Positions 17,745 through 26,400 of a DNA stretch of 42,015 bases are shown here, piece after piece. This DNA comes from an uncultured Oleiphilus sp. (GTDB lineage: Bacteria; Pseudomonadota; Gammaproteobacteria; Pseudomonadales; Oleiphilaceae): contig CAJWAD010000020.1 in assembly GCA_913020245.1 (NCBI GenBank), forward strand, positions 1 through 42,015, read 5' to 3'. Both the position numbers and the translations under genes were made by a program. The notes beneath the pieces are model-generated. The model saw nothing but the letters and a program-made list of their open reading frames with translations. It ran no database searches and had not been told where the DNA came from. Numbering within the stretch: position 1 is the first letter of the stretch; the number at the start of each line of letters is the position of its first letter.

Positions 17745-19669
17745 AAAGGTTCTCCTGCTTCATTCTCGGTACGACTTCGTTCTCGAGCTTGGTATTCAAA
17801 TTTTCGTCGCAATAGACCAGAAGGGTCGTCGGGCACCCGACGCATCCATTGCTCGTATGATTGCTGTTCCTCATCGCTAAGTGCGTCTAATTCGGGAGCG
17901 ACTTGCTCAGCATATTGCGATTCTTGCTCTTCATTCTGTTCAGATGCCTCGGCTTGTTGAGCTTGGCTTGAGGCGTCCTCTGATTCTTGCTCGCTATCGT
18001 TGCCTTGCGAGTTTTGATTCGCGTCTTGCTGTTCTTGATTTGGGTCTGAGTTTTGTTGTTCGGATTGTTCAGGATTTTGCTGGTCAGAATTTTGTGACTC
18101 AGCGTTATCATTATTTTGATTCTCGCCTTGCTTCTGATCGCCATCTTGTTGCGACTGATTTTGCTGATCAGTACTTTCATTGTCAGCATTTTCGCCGTTC
18201 TCGCCGTTCTCGCCGTTCTCGCCGTTCTCGCCGTTCTCGCCGTTCTCGCCATCTTGTTGCTGCTGCTGATCGAGAAGTTGTTCAACAATCGCTTTGTTAT
18301 GTGCGGCATCTTCGTGGTTTGGATCTTCTCCCAGCGCTTTTTCATAGTTAGTGAGGGCGTCTTCATATTTGCCCAACTTGGCCTGCGTATTGGCTAAGTT
18401 ATAAATCAGATCCGGATTAGTTAACGCCTTGTTAGCCAGTGCATCAGCATATAGTTTTTCTGCGTTTTCATAGTCCCCCGTTTGGTAAAATGATTGTGCT
18501 TTGTGCGGAGGTGATTGAAACAATTCGGCAGCGGTTTTTGCGTCGCCCGCATCAAACGCGGCTTGACCCTGCTGATCTTTTGTTTGCCACAAATCCCTCC
18601 AGTCAAAGGCTTCTGCTTGTTCATGCGGAAAACTCAAAAATAGCACGACAAGCAAGACAGCCCCCTGACGATAAGCGAATAGGCTTAACGGTAAAATGAG
18701 CAGCATTAACAGATAACCCATGTCTTCCCACTGATCAAATAAAGCCGACTGTTTTTCTTGCTTGGCTTCGACATTTTTAATACGCAGCGCGCCCGATGCA
18801 TCGATCGCATCGAGGTCGCGTTCATCAAGAGACATGGCATACATTTGGCCGTTACTTGCACTGGCCAATGCAGCGAGTTGGGCAAAGTCAGTTTTGGGTA
18901 TTACAACAGTACCTTGATCTTTTAAATAGCCTCGCTCGGGGATGGGAATAGGTCCCCCCTCGCTGGTACCCGCGGCGAGAATGCTCAATGAATGGGGGGT
19001 GCTTGCGAGCGCGTCGGTGATGCGTTCAGCCTGTGCGCTTGATACACCGTCCGTAAGCATAATAATTCGCCCTTGGGAGATGTTGGCTTGATCTAACAAA
19101 TCGATTGCTTGGGCAATTGCCAAGTCGGGCCGCGCCCCAACAACCGGCATTAAAAACGGATCAAGGGCCGGTAAGTTTGCTGAAATGGTTTGTATGTCAT
19201 CGGTTAGTGGTGTAACGACGTGGCTATCGCCAGAAAACGCGATCAGAGCGGTATTGCCTTCTTTACGTTTGGTTAATAAATCTTGGAGTTTTTGTTTGGT
19301 TCGTACCAGGCGACTCGGTGCGGTATCGTTCGCCAGCATTGAGATAGAAAGATCGAGTACAATAACGAGGCTATCGTTAATTTGATGAATCTCCTGAGAT
19401 TTCTGTTTCCAGGTCGGACCGGCCGCGGCTAAAGTGATAAGCGCGACCAATATTATCAGCCAACTGCTGTTCGATTTCTTCGGGCTATTGACGCCGCTCG
19501 CACTTGTTAAATGACGAAGTAAGGTTGCCGATATATAACGCGGCCAATTATTCGCGGTATTAATTGTTTTGCGAAGCAACCATGCAATGACAGGCAGCAG
19601 AAGCAGTAGCCACAAAAGCTGTGGGCGTATAAAATGAAACTGCGCTAGGGAGCCCATCAACTCGCTCAT
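17738..19669 (-). CDS. batB: VWA-TPR fusion protein (BatB/BatC)
   Basis: A 643-aa inner-membrane protein. Order seen: transmembrane helix (LLWLLLLLPVIAWLL) and a second one (SWLIILVALITLAAAG); a VWA domain with an intact metal site DLSISM (DxSxS); one or two transmembrane helices (YLLMLLILPLSLFAY, then AVLLVVLFLSF); then TPR units (AAFDAGDAKTAAELFQ, PDLIYNLANTQAKLGKYEDA); then a low-complexity Gln/Asn/Glu/Ser tail with a GEN tandem repeat; and a short ordered end with WMRRVPDDPSGLLRRKFEYQ. Separate BatB and BatC proteins occur in Bacteroidetes and Leptospira; here they are fused, as is common in proteobacteria. The ATG overlaps the batA stop (ATGA). Confidence 0.93.
   Translation of the reverse strand: MSELMGSLAQFHFIRPQLLWLLLLLPVIAWLLRKTINTANNWPRYISATLLRHLTSASGVNSPKKSNSSWLIILVALITLAAAGPTWKQKSQEIHQINDSLVIVLDLSISMLANDTAPSRLVRTKQKLQDLLTKRKEGNTALIAFSGDSHVVTPLTDDIQTISANLPALDPFLMPVVGARPDLAIAQAIDLLDQANISQGRIIMLTDGVSSAQAERITDALASTPHSLSILAAGTSEGGPIPIPERGYLKDQGTVVIPKTDFAQLAALASASNGQMYAMSLDERDLDAIDASGALRIKNVEAKQEKQSALFDQWEDMGYLLMLLILPLSLFAYRQGAVLLVVLFLSFPHEQAEAFDWRDLWQTKDQQGQAAFDAGDAKTAAELFQSPPHKAQSFYQTGDYENAEKLYADALANKALTNPDLIYNLANTQAKLGKYEDALTNYEKALGEDPNHEDAAHNKAIVEQLLDQQQQQDGENGENGENGENGENGENGENADNESTDQQNQSQQDGDQKQGENQNNDNAESQNSDQQNPEQSEQQNSDPNQEQQDANQNSQGNDSEQESEDASSQAQQAEASEQNEEQESQYAEQVAPELDALSDEEQQSYEQWMRRVPDDPSGLLRRKFEYQARERSRTENEAGEPLW
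18192..18250. repeat. 9-bp tandem repeat coding for Gly-Glu-Asn
   Basis: Six perfect copies of TCGCCGTTC (18192-18245) plus a partial copy lie within batB/C. On the coding strand they spell seven G-E-N triplets. The unit is a multiple of three, so copy-number change alters protein length without a frameshift. Long open frames of Arg-Ser or Val-Leu-Ala repeats on other frames are by-products. Confidence 0.95.
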
Positions 19670-20727
19670 GGTGATGTACTCGTATTGCGTGCATTGAGGG
19701 CAGGTAGCACGAGGGTTTTGAAGATAAGTGTCATAAAATAAAGGATGAAAGCGGTAATTAACGTGTAGTGTGCAAGGGCTTTGCTTGGGCGATAGGTTCG
19801 AGATTCCCGCTCAACAGGTTCTAACTGGTTTATTTGTTCATAAATTTTTAAAAGATCTGATTCATTGCGGGCACGGAAATATTGACCGCCGGTTGTGGTG
19901 GCAATGTCGGTTAGCATGGTTTCATCCAAATCTGCCGATGGATTCACGCGTCGAGCGCCAAAGAAACTGCGGCGCAGCATTTCGTCTGCCCCAATGCCCA
20001 CGGTATACACTTTGATATTGTCTTGTTGCGCGAGCTGAGCTGCCTTTAGGGGCGGTACCTCACCCGCGGTATTGGCACCGTCTGAAAGTAAAATCAAAAC
20101 GCGGCTTTCAGCTGGACGTTGACGCAAGCGTTTAACGCCTAGGGCGATGGCGTCACCGATGGCGGTGGCCTGACCGGCCATGCCCAAAAACGCTTCTTGA
20201 AGCAGTGTATTTACGGTCTGTTTGTCGAAGGATAAAGGTGCTTGAATATAAGGTGCTGAACCGAACAAAATTAACCCAACTCGATCACTTTCTCTCTGTT
20301 CGATAAAATCGCTCACAACAGATTTCACCACGTCTAAACGGGTCGCCGCTCTGCCATTTAATGGCATATCTTCTTCTTGCATACTTGGTGATATATCAAT
20401 GGCTAACATAATGTCCCGGCCCGTGAGAGGTACATCAACTTGATCGCCAATAAACTGTGGTCGCATGCCACTGATGACCAGCAGGGTCCAAATGGTTAGT
20501 AAAATAATGGGTGTTATCTTCGAGGTGTTTTGTTGCAATGAGCTGCGCACCACACCCGCGGCAACGGCCTGGCTGTATATAGGAATGCTGGGGGCAATAT
20601 TTGTTCGAGTACTATGGTTTGCCCGCAGTTGCTTGCGCAATAACAGGGGAATCGGCCACGCAAGTGCAATCAGTGGCCAGACAAACGTCACATCCGTCAA
20701 TAACTGCCAGATAGAGGTTAAGCTCAT
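19666..20727 (-). CDS. batA: VWA-domain membrane protein BatA
   Basis: A 353-aa protein with two N-terminal hydrophobic segments (FVWPLIALAWPIPLLL and IILLTIWTLLVISG), a VWA domain carrying the metal-ion site DISPS, plus SDGANTAGEVPP and VYTVGIGADE, and a C-terminal transmembrane helix (YTLITAFILYFMTLIF). The frame extends to a TTG at 20742, but the ATG at 20727 overlaps the DUF4381 stop as ATGA, the usual coupling in this operon, and gives the expected family N-terminus. VWA domains of this group sit in the periplasm or at the membrane and are thought to engage MoxR ATPase clients. Confidence 0.92.
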   Translation of the reverse strand: MSLTSIWQLLTDVTFVWPLIALAWPIPLLLRKQLRANHSTRTNIAPSIPIYSQAVAAGVVRSSLQQNTSKITPIILLTIWTLLVISGMRPQFIGDQVDVPLTGRDIMLAIDISPSMQEEDMPLNGRAATRLDVVKSVVSDFIEQRESDRVGLILFGSAPYIQAPLSFDKQTVNTLLQEAFLGMAGQATAIGDAIALGVKRLRQRPAESRVLILLSDGANTAGEVPPLKAAQLAQQDNIKVYTVGIGADEMLRRSFFGARRVNPSADLDETMLTDIATTTGGQYFRARNESDLLKIYEQINQLEPVERESRTYRPSKALAHYTLITAFILYFMTLIFKTLVLPALNARNTSTSP

Positions 20728-21173
20728 ACGCGTTTCACCCAAGCCGCCAGTTTCGAAAAGATACTGGGTGGTGTGGTGGGCGGGGCGGGCATGTAGCGCG
20801 CTTCGCCAAGCACCGTCAGCTCCGCTTCATCGAGTGCCGGAATGTTGTCTTTTAACAAGTTAAGCCACGATTCACCCTGCACGTTTAAAAGTGATTGATC
20901 CTGCTTGATGTGCGCAAGCACACGTCGAACAAACGCCGCCACCGCATCGGCACGTTTATCATCGGGTAACTCAGTGAGTGCTGCTAGGTCTCGCTGGGCT
21001 GAGCGCTTCCAATAGTTTTTGAGGTAGCGCTGACGCAATAACATGGCGATGCTGCAAACCGTCGCAATGATTAAGATCGCCAATAGCCACCAACCGATCG
21101 CGGGGGGCCATTGCCCAATTGCTTCCGGTCCATGCACATTACGCAGTTGAGATATGAGCATTTCTGGGTTCAT
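20724..21173 (-). CDS. DUF4381 membrane protein
   Basis: A 149-aa protein with one transmembrane helix (WWLLAILIIATVCSIAMLL) after the family signature LRNVHGPEAIGQWPPAIG, then a soluble helical domain with WKRSAQRDLAALTEL and ESWLNLL. This matches DUF4381, regularly found between DUF58 and BatA genes in proteobacteria. Earlier starts are possible up to 21227 but would overlap the DUF58 gene by 53 bases; ATG 21173 lies one base past the DUF58 stop and gives the family start MNPEML. Function unknown; probably a structural partner of the VWA proteins. Confidence 0.88.
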   Translation of the reverse strand: MNPEMLISQLRNVHGPEAIGQWPPAIGWWLLAILIIATVCSIAMLLRQRYLKNYWKRSAQRDLAALTELPDDKRADAVAAFVRRVLAHIKQDQSLLNVQGESWLNLLKDNIPALDEAELTVLGEARYMPAPPTTPPSIFSKLAAWVKRV

Positions 21174-21174
21174 G

Positions 21175-22215
21175 CTATCGCCCCACGGCCTGAATAACTT
21201 GGCGTAAAGAAACGCTTGGGTCTTCATCAGTTTGAATGCGCATCAGACTTGCCCGATGGCGTTTTGCCGTTTGATCAATGCGATCATTCTGCTGTGCTCG
21301 CCACTGGGTAAATTCTTTAACTAACTGGCTATCTGAGGTATTTAATACCTGTTGACCTGCTTCAACATTGATTGGATAGGTGCCTTTTTCAGGGAGGATG
21401 GCTTCAAGCGCGTCAGTTGTTTGAATCATCAGTACTTGGTTATGACGCGAAATGTTCGCCAAATGGGTTTCGCAGTTATCATCGAGTTGCAACAAATCAC
21501 TAATTAGTATGACCAGTGTGCCCGGCTTCGCAACGCGTGCAGTTTCGGCGAGCGCATTACTTAAATGATTAACCATGGCTTCAGAGGTTGCCGTGTTGTT
21601 TGTGTCGAGTGCTTCAATTTTCAGCTGATGATTGAAGCGTTCAATCGTGCTGAGTAAGCGCAGTATATTTTTGCGATTGCGCGCAGGGCGAATTTCCTCG
21701 TGCCCCTTGTTTGAAAACACAATGCCACCGACACGGTCGTTATGGGCGAGGGTGGTCCAAGCAAACAGTGCGGCAATGCGTGCCGCTAACACGGATTTAA
21801 ATTGCACCTGGCTGCCAAAAAACATGTTTTGGCTTTGGTCGCACACAATCAAAACCGGCCGCTCTCGTTCCTCATCAAAGAGTTTGGTGTGCGGCTTTTG
21901 CCGTCGTGCGGTCACGCGCCAATCAATGCTTCGCACGTCATCCCCAGGCTGATAAACCCTGACCTCAGAGAATTCCATACCGCGCCCTCGGAACCGCGAA
22001 TGATGCGAACCTGATTGAGGGCGCGAGACAGTTCGTGCTTTAGGTAAAGCTAAGCTCTTTGCCTGCCAACGCAATGATACCAAGTCCGTTAGCTGAATGT
22101 AGACGCCGTTTTGGCCCTCTAATTCACTGTTACCATCGCCGCTAATTTGATCTCCCGTATTGGCTATGCCTACAAGGCTGCTAAGTCGGTCGAGGAATTT
22201 GTTAAATATGGGCAC
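21175..22215 (-). CDS. DUF58 domain protein
   Basis: A 346-aa soluble protein with the DUF58 core: FSEVRVYQPGDDVRSIDWRV and TARRQKPHTKLFDEERERPV, followed by a VWA-like fold (VLIVCDQSQNMFFGS, LVILISDLLQLDD). DUF58 proteins almost always travel with MoxR ATPases. The start is GTG 22215, with TTAAGG upstream overlapping the moxR stop, and an 11-nt gap from moxR. Coupled to DUF4381 downstream. Role inferred: adaptor or client of the MoxR chaperone complex. Confidence 0.93.
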   Translation of the reverse strand: MPIFNKFLDRLSSLVGIANTGDQISGDGNSELEGQNGVYIQLTDLVSLRWQAKSLALPKARTVSRPQSGSHHSRFRGRGMEFSEVRVYQPGDDVRSIDWRVTARRQKPHTKLFDEERERPVLIVCDQSQNMFFGSQVQFKSVLAARIAALFAWTTLAHNDRVGGIVFSNKGHEEIRPARNRKNILRLLSTIERFNHQLKIEALDTNNTATSEAMVNHLSNALAETARVAKPGTLVILISDLLQLDDNCETHLANISRHNQVLMIQTTDALEAILPEKGTYPINVEAGQQVLNTSDSQLVKEFTQWRAQQNDRIDQTAKRHRASLMRIQTDEDPSVSLRQVIQAVGR

Positions 22216-22226
22216 CCAGCGAGACC

Positions 22227-23186
22227 TTAAGCGACCGGCACAGCGTTAATGATCGACGCAATGACATCGGTGGCTGTTTTGCCTTCCGCTTCCGCTTCAA
22301 AACTAAGGATGACGCGGTGTCGAAATACGTCATGTACAACTGCTCTTACGTCATCTGGACTCACAAAGTCTTTATTTTGCAGCCACGCATAGGCTCGCGC
22401 GCAGCGGTCCAACGCAATCGTGCCGCGTGGGCTCACGCCAAAATCCAACCAGCGGGCTAAGTCGGGACTATAGGCTTCTGGCTGACGGGTCGCCATGGTG
22501 AGTTGTACAATATATTTTTCAACCGCTTCGGCCATGTGCAAGGCGTGCGTTTCTTTTCTTGCTTGGAAAATGTCGGCTTGGCTTATGCGCATTGAAGCTG
22601 GCGCTTCAATGCTTTGAATTTCATTGCGTGCTAATCGCAAGATCGCTTGCTCGGCCTCCGCATTCGGGTAACCAATGACGACATGCAACAGAAAGCGGTC
22701 TAACTGGGCCTCTGGCAACGGGTAGGTGCCTTCTTGCTCAATCGGGTTTTGTGTCGCCATAACCAGAAAGAGCTCATCTAAATCAAACGTGTTTTTCCCG
22801 ACACTAACCTGACGTTCTGCCATCGCCTCTAGTAAAGCTGACTGAACTTTAGCTGGGGCGCGGTTTATTTCGTCAGCTAAAATAAGATTGTGAAAAATCG
22901 GTCCCTTCTGGAAGTGAAATTGGCCCTCCTCCATGCGGTAAATTTCAGTGCCTGTAATATCAGAGGGTAGCAAATCTGGTGTGAATTGAATGCGTTGAAA
23001 ATTACCCTCTATGTTATCTGATAGTGCTTTAATCGCTTTCGTTTTGGCTAAGCCTGGAGCGCCCTCAACAAGCAAATGACCGTCCGCGAGCAGGCTCATA
23101 AGTAAACGCTCAACTAAGTGCTCTTGACCAATAATTGATTGCGATAATGCGTTCTTAAGTTGCTCGAATGCTTGGCGGGTGCTCAT
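22227..23186 (-). CDS. moxR: MoxR-family AAA+ ATPase
   Basis: A 319-aa AAA+ protein. Seen: Walker A GAPGLAKTK (residues about 39-47), Walker B ILADEINRAPAK, sensor-1 MATQNPIEQEGTYPLPEAQL, and the C-terminal lid with SPRGTIALDRCARAYA. MoxR ATPases act as chaperones for cofactor insertion or complex assembly; no methanol-dehydrogenase gene is here, so it belongs to the Bat-type branch. First gene of the six- or seven-gene minus-strand operon. ATG with AGG nine bases upstream. A small inverted repeat CCGCT/AGCGG (23221-23235) lies in its leader. Confidence 0.96.
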   Translation of the reverse strand: MSTRQAFEQLKNALSQSIIGQEHLVERLLMSLLADGHLLVEGAPGLAKTKAIKALSDNIEGNFQRIQFTPDLLPSDITGTEIYRMEEGQFHFQKGPIFHNLILADEINRAPAKVQSALLEAMAERQVSVGKNTFDLDELFLVMATQNPIEQEGTYPLPEAQLDRFLLHVVIGYPNAEAEQAILRLARNEIQSIEAPASMRISQADIFQARKETHALHMAEAVEKYIVQLTMATRQPEAYSPDLARWLDFGVSPRGTIALDRCARAYAWLQNKDFVSPDDVRAVVHDVFRHRVILSFEAEAEGKTATDVIASIINAVPVA

Positions 23187-23405
23187 AAAATTAACCTGTA
23201 TTACGAATTTTGATGCTAAGCCGCTAACGCAGCGGCCGTTAAAGCTAATTCATGGTGGCTTAATACGCAATTTCTAGGTAATGAACTATTCTTAATTCGC
23301 AGCATTAGAGCGAGTACCTTGTCTCAAAATTAAAAATAACCATCGACTCTTCAGCCATTCTAATGGCAAATCATTATTTTCGTACAAAGGATAGAGCACG
23401 TAATT

Positions 23406-26400
23406 ATGACTTCAGTGAACCCTCTGAATAAAGCAACGTTGATCAACACTATTCAGGACGCGATTGATACGCATGTCTGCGTTGCGGAGCCCTCCATTTT
23501 AAAAAAATTCGCCGCGCAATTTCTTGATGGTGCGTATGTTGGTGATTTTCAAGGCTGCACAGAAAAAGACTTGGCTAATTACTTCGATGAGTTATTTAAG
23601 TTTTATGCCAGTTATGGCAAAGCCGATGCGAAAGTTGAGGTGAGTAATAAAGTGTCATTTAACACTGCTGGCTCGGCATTGCGAGGGGTGGCCAACTCGG
23701 GTAACACGACCATTTCTATCGTCGTCAAAAATATGCCTTTTTTGGTCGACTCAGTGCGCATGGTTCTTAATGATTTAAAATTGCGCATCCATAGCATTCA
23801 GCATGGCATTCTCTATGCCAAACGAAGTGCTAACAGCCTAAGCCTAATTAATGCGCATGATACAGGGGCTGAAGATTGTGCCGAGGCCTTAATATACGTG
23901 GAGGTAGACCGGCGCGACAATGAAGCAGAATTGAAAGAGATTTCTGAAAACCTCTCAAAAACCCTGGCAAGTGTTGGGCTAACGGTTGCTGATTATCCCG
24001 CCATGCTCGCGGAAGTAAATAATATTCAGGTCGCGCTCGAAGCAGGAGAAATGTGTGCGTGTGACGATCATGAACGTGTGGAAGCCATAAAGTTCTTAGC
24101 CTGGCTAGCAGAAAATAGTTTTACCTTTTTAGCCTATGTTGAGTATGACATTACCGATGTTGATGGTCGCCCGCACCTGGTGCGCGTTGATGACTCGCGG
24201 CTCGGACTATTCAAAGCTGGCTTCAACAGTATACCGAGTATTGCCATGGCAGACTTGCCCGAGCACGTCACCAACCATATTTTGAACCCTTCGCTATTTT
24301 TATTTGCAAAATCTTCGCAACGTTCGCCTGTGCATCGTCCCGCTCATGCCGACTATGTCGTCGTTAAACGTTTTGATGAGAACGGAAAGGTCGTGGGTGA
24401 GCGTCGTTTTCTTGGGTTGTATACGGCACGTGTGTTTAACGAATCACCGATTAATATTCCCTTTATCCGCAAAAAAGTTGAGGCGGCACGATCTTTGTCG
24501 GGCTTTGACCCTCGCGATCATAGCGGTAAAGAGTATGATCAAATCTTGGCGGTATTCCCGCGTGATGAGTTGTTTCAGCTTACGGCCGAGCAATTGCACG
24601 ATTCGATCATGCCGACGCTCTACGCTCAGGAACGGCGCCAAGTAAGTTTGTTTGTGCGCCAAGACGCTTTTGGGCGCTTCGTGACCGCCTTAGTGCATGT
24701 GCCGCGGGAGCTTTATAACACCGATGTTCGCCAGAAAATTGGGCGTCTGTTAATGCAAGAAATTCCAGGTGTTGATATCGAGTTTTCAACCTACTTGTCA
24801 GAGTCAGCCCTAGCGCGAACAAAATTTTCGATCAAGGTTGAAGATAACGTCGGTCTCTCGATTGACGCACAGCGCCTCGAGGCACAAATTAGTGAGCTGA
24901 TTCAGTCGTGGCAGGAAAATTTAGAAAAAGCGCTGACTGCGCGTCATGCACCAAAAAAAGCTGTTGATTTTGTGCATCGCTTTCGAAACGCTTTTAACGC
25001 CTCATATCGTGAGTCGTACTCCGCGCTTCAGGCCGCTGAGGACATTTGCAAGCTAGCCGTGGTAAATGATGAACACGAGCTCGATATGAGCTTTTACACA
25101 GATACCCGCGAACCGGAGAATTATTTCCATTTAAAGACCTATCATTTAAACGCAGCCATGCCTTTATCTGAGGTGCTACCCATCTTCGAGAATATGGGGT
25201 TAAAAGTGATAGGCGAAACGCCATATCGCACTTCGGATGTTGATGGAAAAGTGGTTTATCTTCAGGATTTTACCCTGTGCAATGCGCTTGATTCTGCCGT
25301 AAATTTGGACGCGTTACCGGTGCTGTTTGAACCGATGTTTCGAAAAGTTTGGTCGGGGGAGGCTGAGAACGATCGATTTAATCGCCTGTTGATGTCGTCT
25401 TACTTGGACTGGCGTAGTGTTGGTGTGCTGCGCTCTTATGCCCGTTATATGCAGCAAATTCGTGTCTCAAATTCGCAGGAAGCGATTGCTGATACCTTGA
25501 TAGGGAACGGAGGTATTGTGAGCCTCTTGTTGCGCTTATTCACATTACGCTTTAATCCCGAGCCAAACGCCGAACGCGATGCACTTTTTACGCAAGTAGA
25601 GAGCGATTTTGTAGCGGCCCTAGATAACGTGCCAAGCTTAACTGAAGATAAAATCCTACGCCTTTATGTGTCGCTTATTAACGCAACCTTACGTTGCAAT
25701 TATTATCAAACTGACGAGGCTGGCCAGCCCAAACCGTATATATCGTTTAAGTTGATGCCTTCGCGTATTCCTGACGTGCCGCTTCCCGTGCCCATGTTTG
25801 AAATTTTTGTTTACAGTCCGCGGATTGAGGGCGTGCATTTGCGAGGTGGCAAAGTTGCGCGTGGCGGGCTACGTTGGTCCGATCGTAATGAAGATTATCG
25901 TACCGAAGTTTTGGGCTTAGTGAAGGCGCAGCAAGTTAAAAATGCGGTGATTGTTCCAGTGGGTGCCAAAGGTGGATTTGTCGCGAAAAAATTGCCAAAA
26001 GATGATCGCGACGCCTTTATGGAGGAAGGCATTGCTTGCTACAAGCTCTTTATTTCTGGCCTGCTAGATCTGACGGACAACCTGGTTGATGAACGTGTTA
26101 TTTCGCCTGAATATACGGTTCGGCACGACGAGGATGATTACTATTTAGTGGTGGCGGCGGATAAAGGCACGGCGACCTTTTCAGATATTGCGAATGCTAT
26201 CTCAATTGAGCGTGGCCACTGGTTAGGCGATGCTTTCGCATCGGGGGGTAGTCAGGGTTATGATCATAAAGGGATGGGTATTACGGCGCGGGGTGCTTGG
26301 GTATCTGTGCAACGTCATTTTCGCGAAATGGGGCACGATATACAAACGTCACCATTTACCTGTTTAGGCGTTGGGGATATGGCGGGTGATGTGTTCGGAA

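Noticed and set aside
18192-18250. CRISPR-like short repeat array
   Set aside because: The units are 9 bp with no spacers and lie in frame inside a coding region.
17881-18397. Plus-strand and alternative-frame open frames with Arg-Ser, Val-Leu-Ala or Thr-Ala-Arg repeats
   Set aside because: They are other-frame readings of the GEN tandem repeat and the Gln/Asn-rich tail of batB/C, which is well supported on the minus strand.
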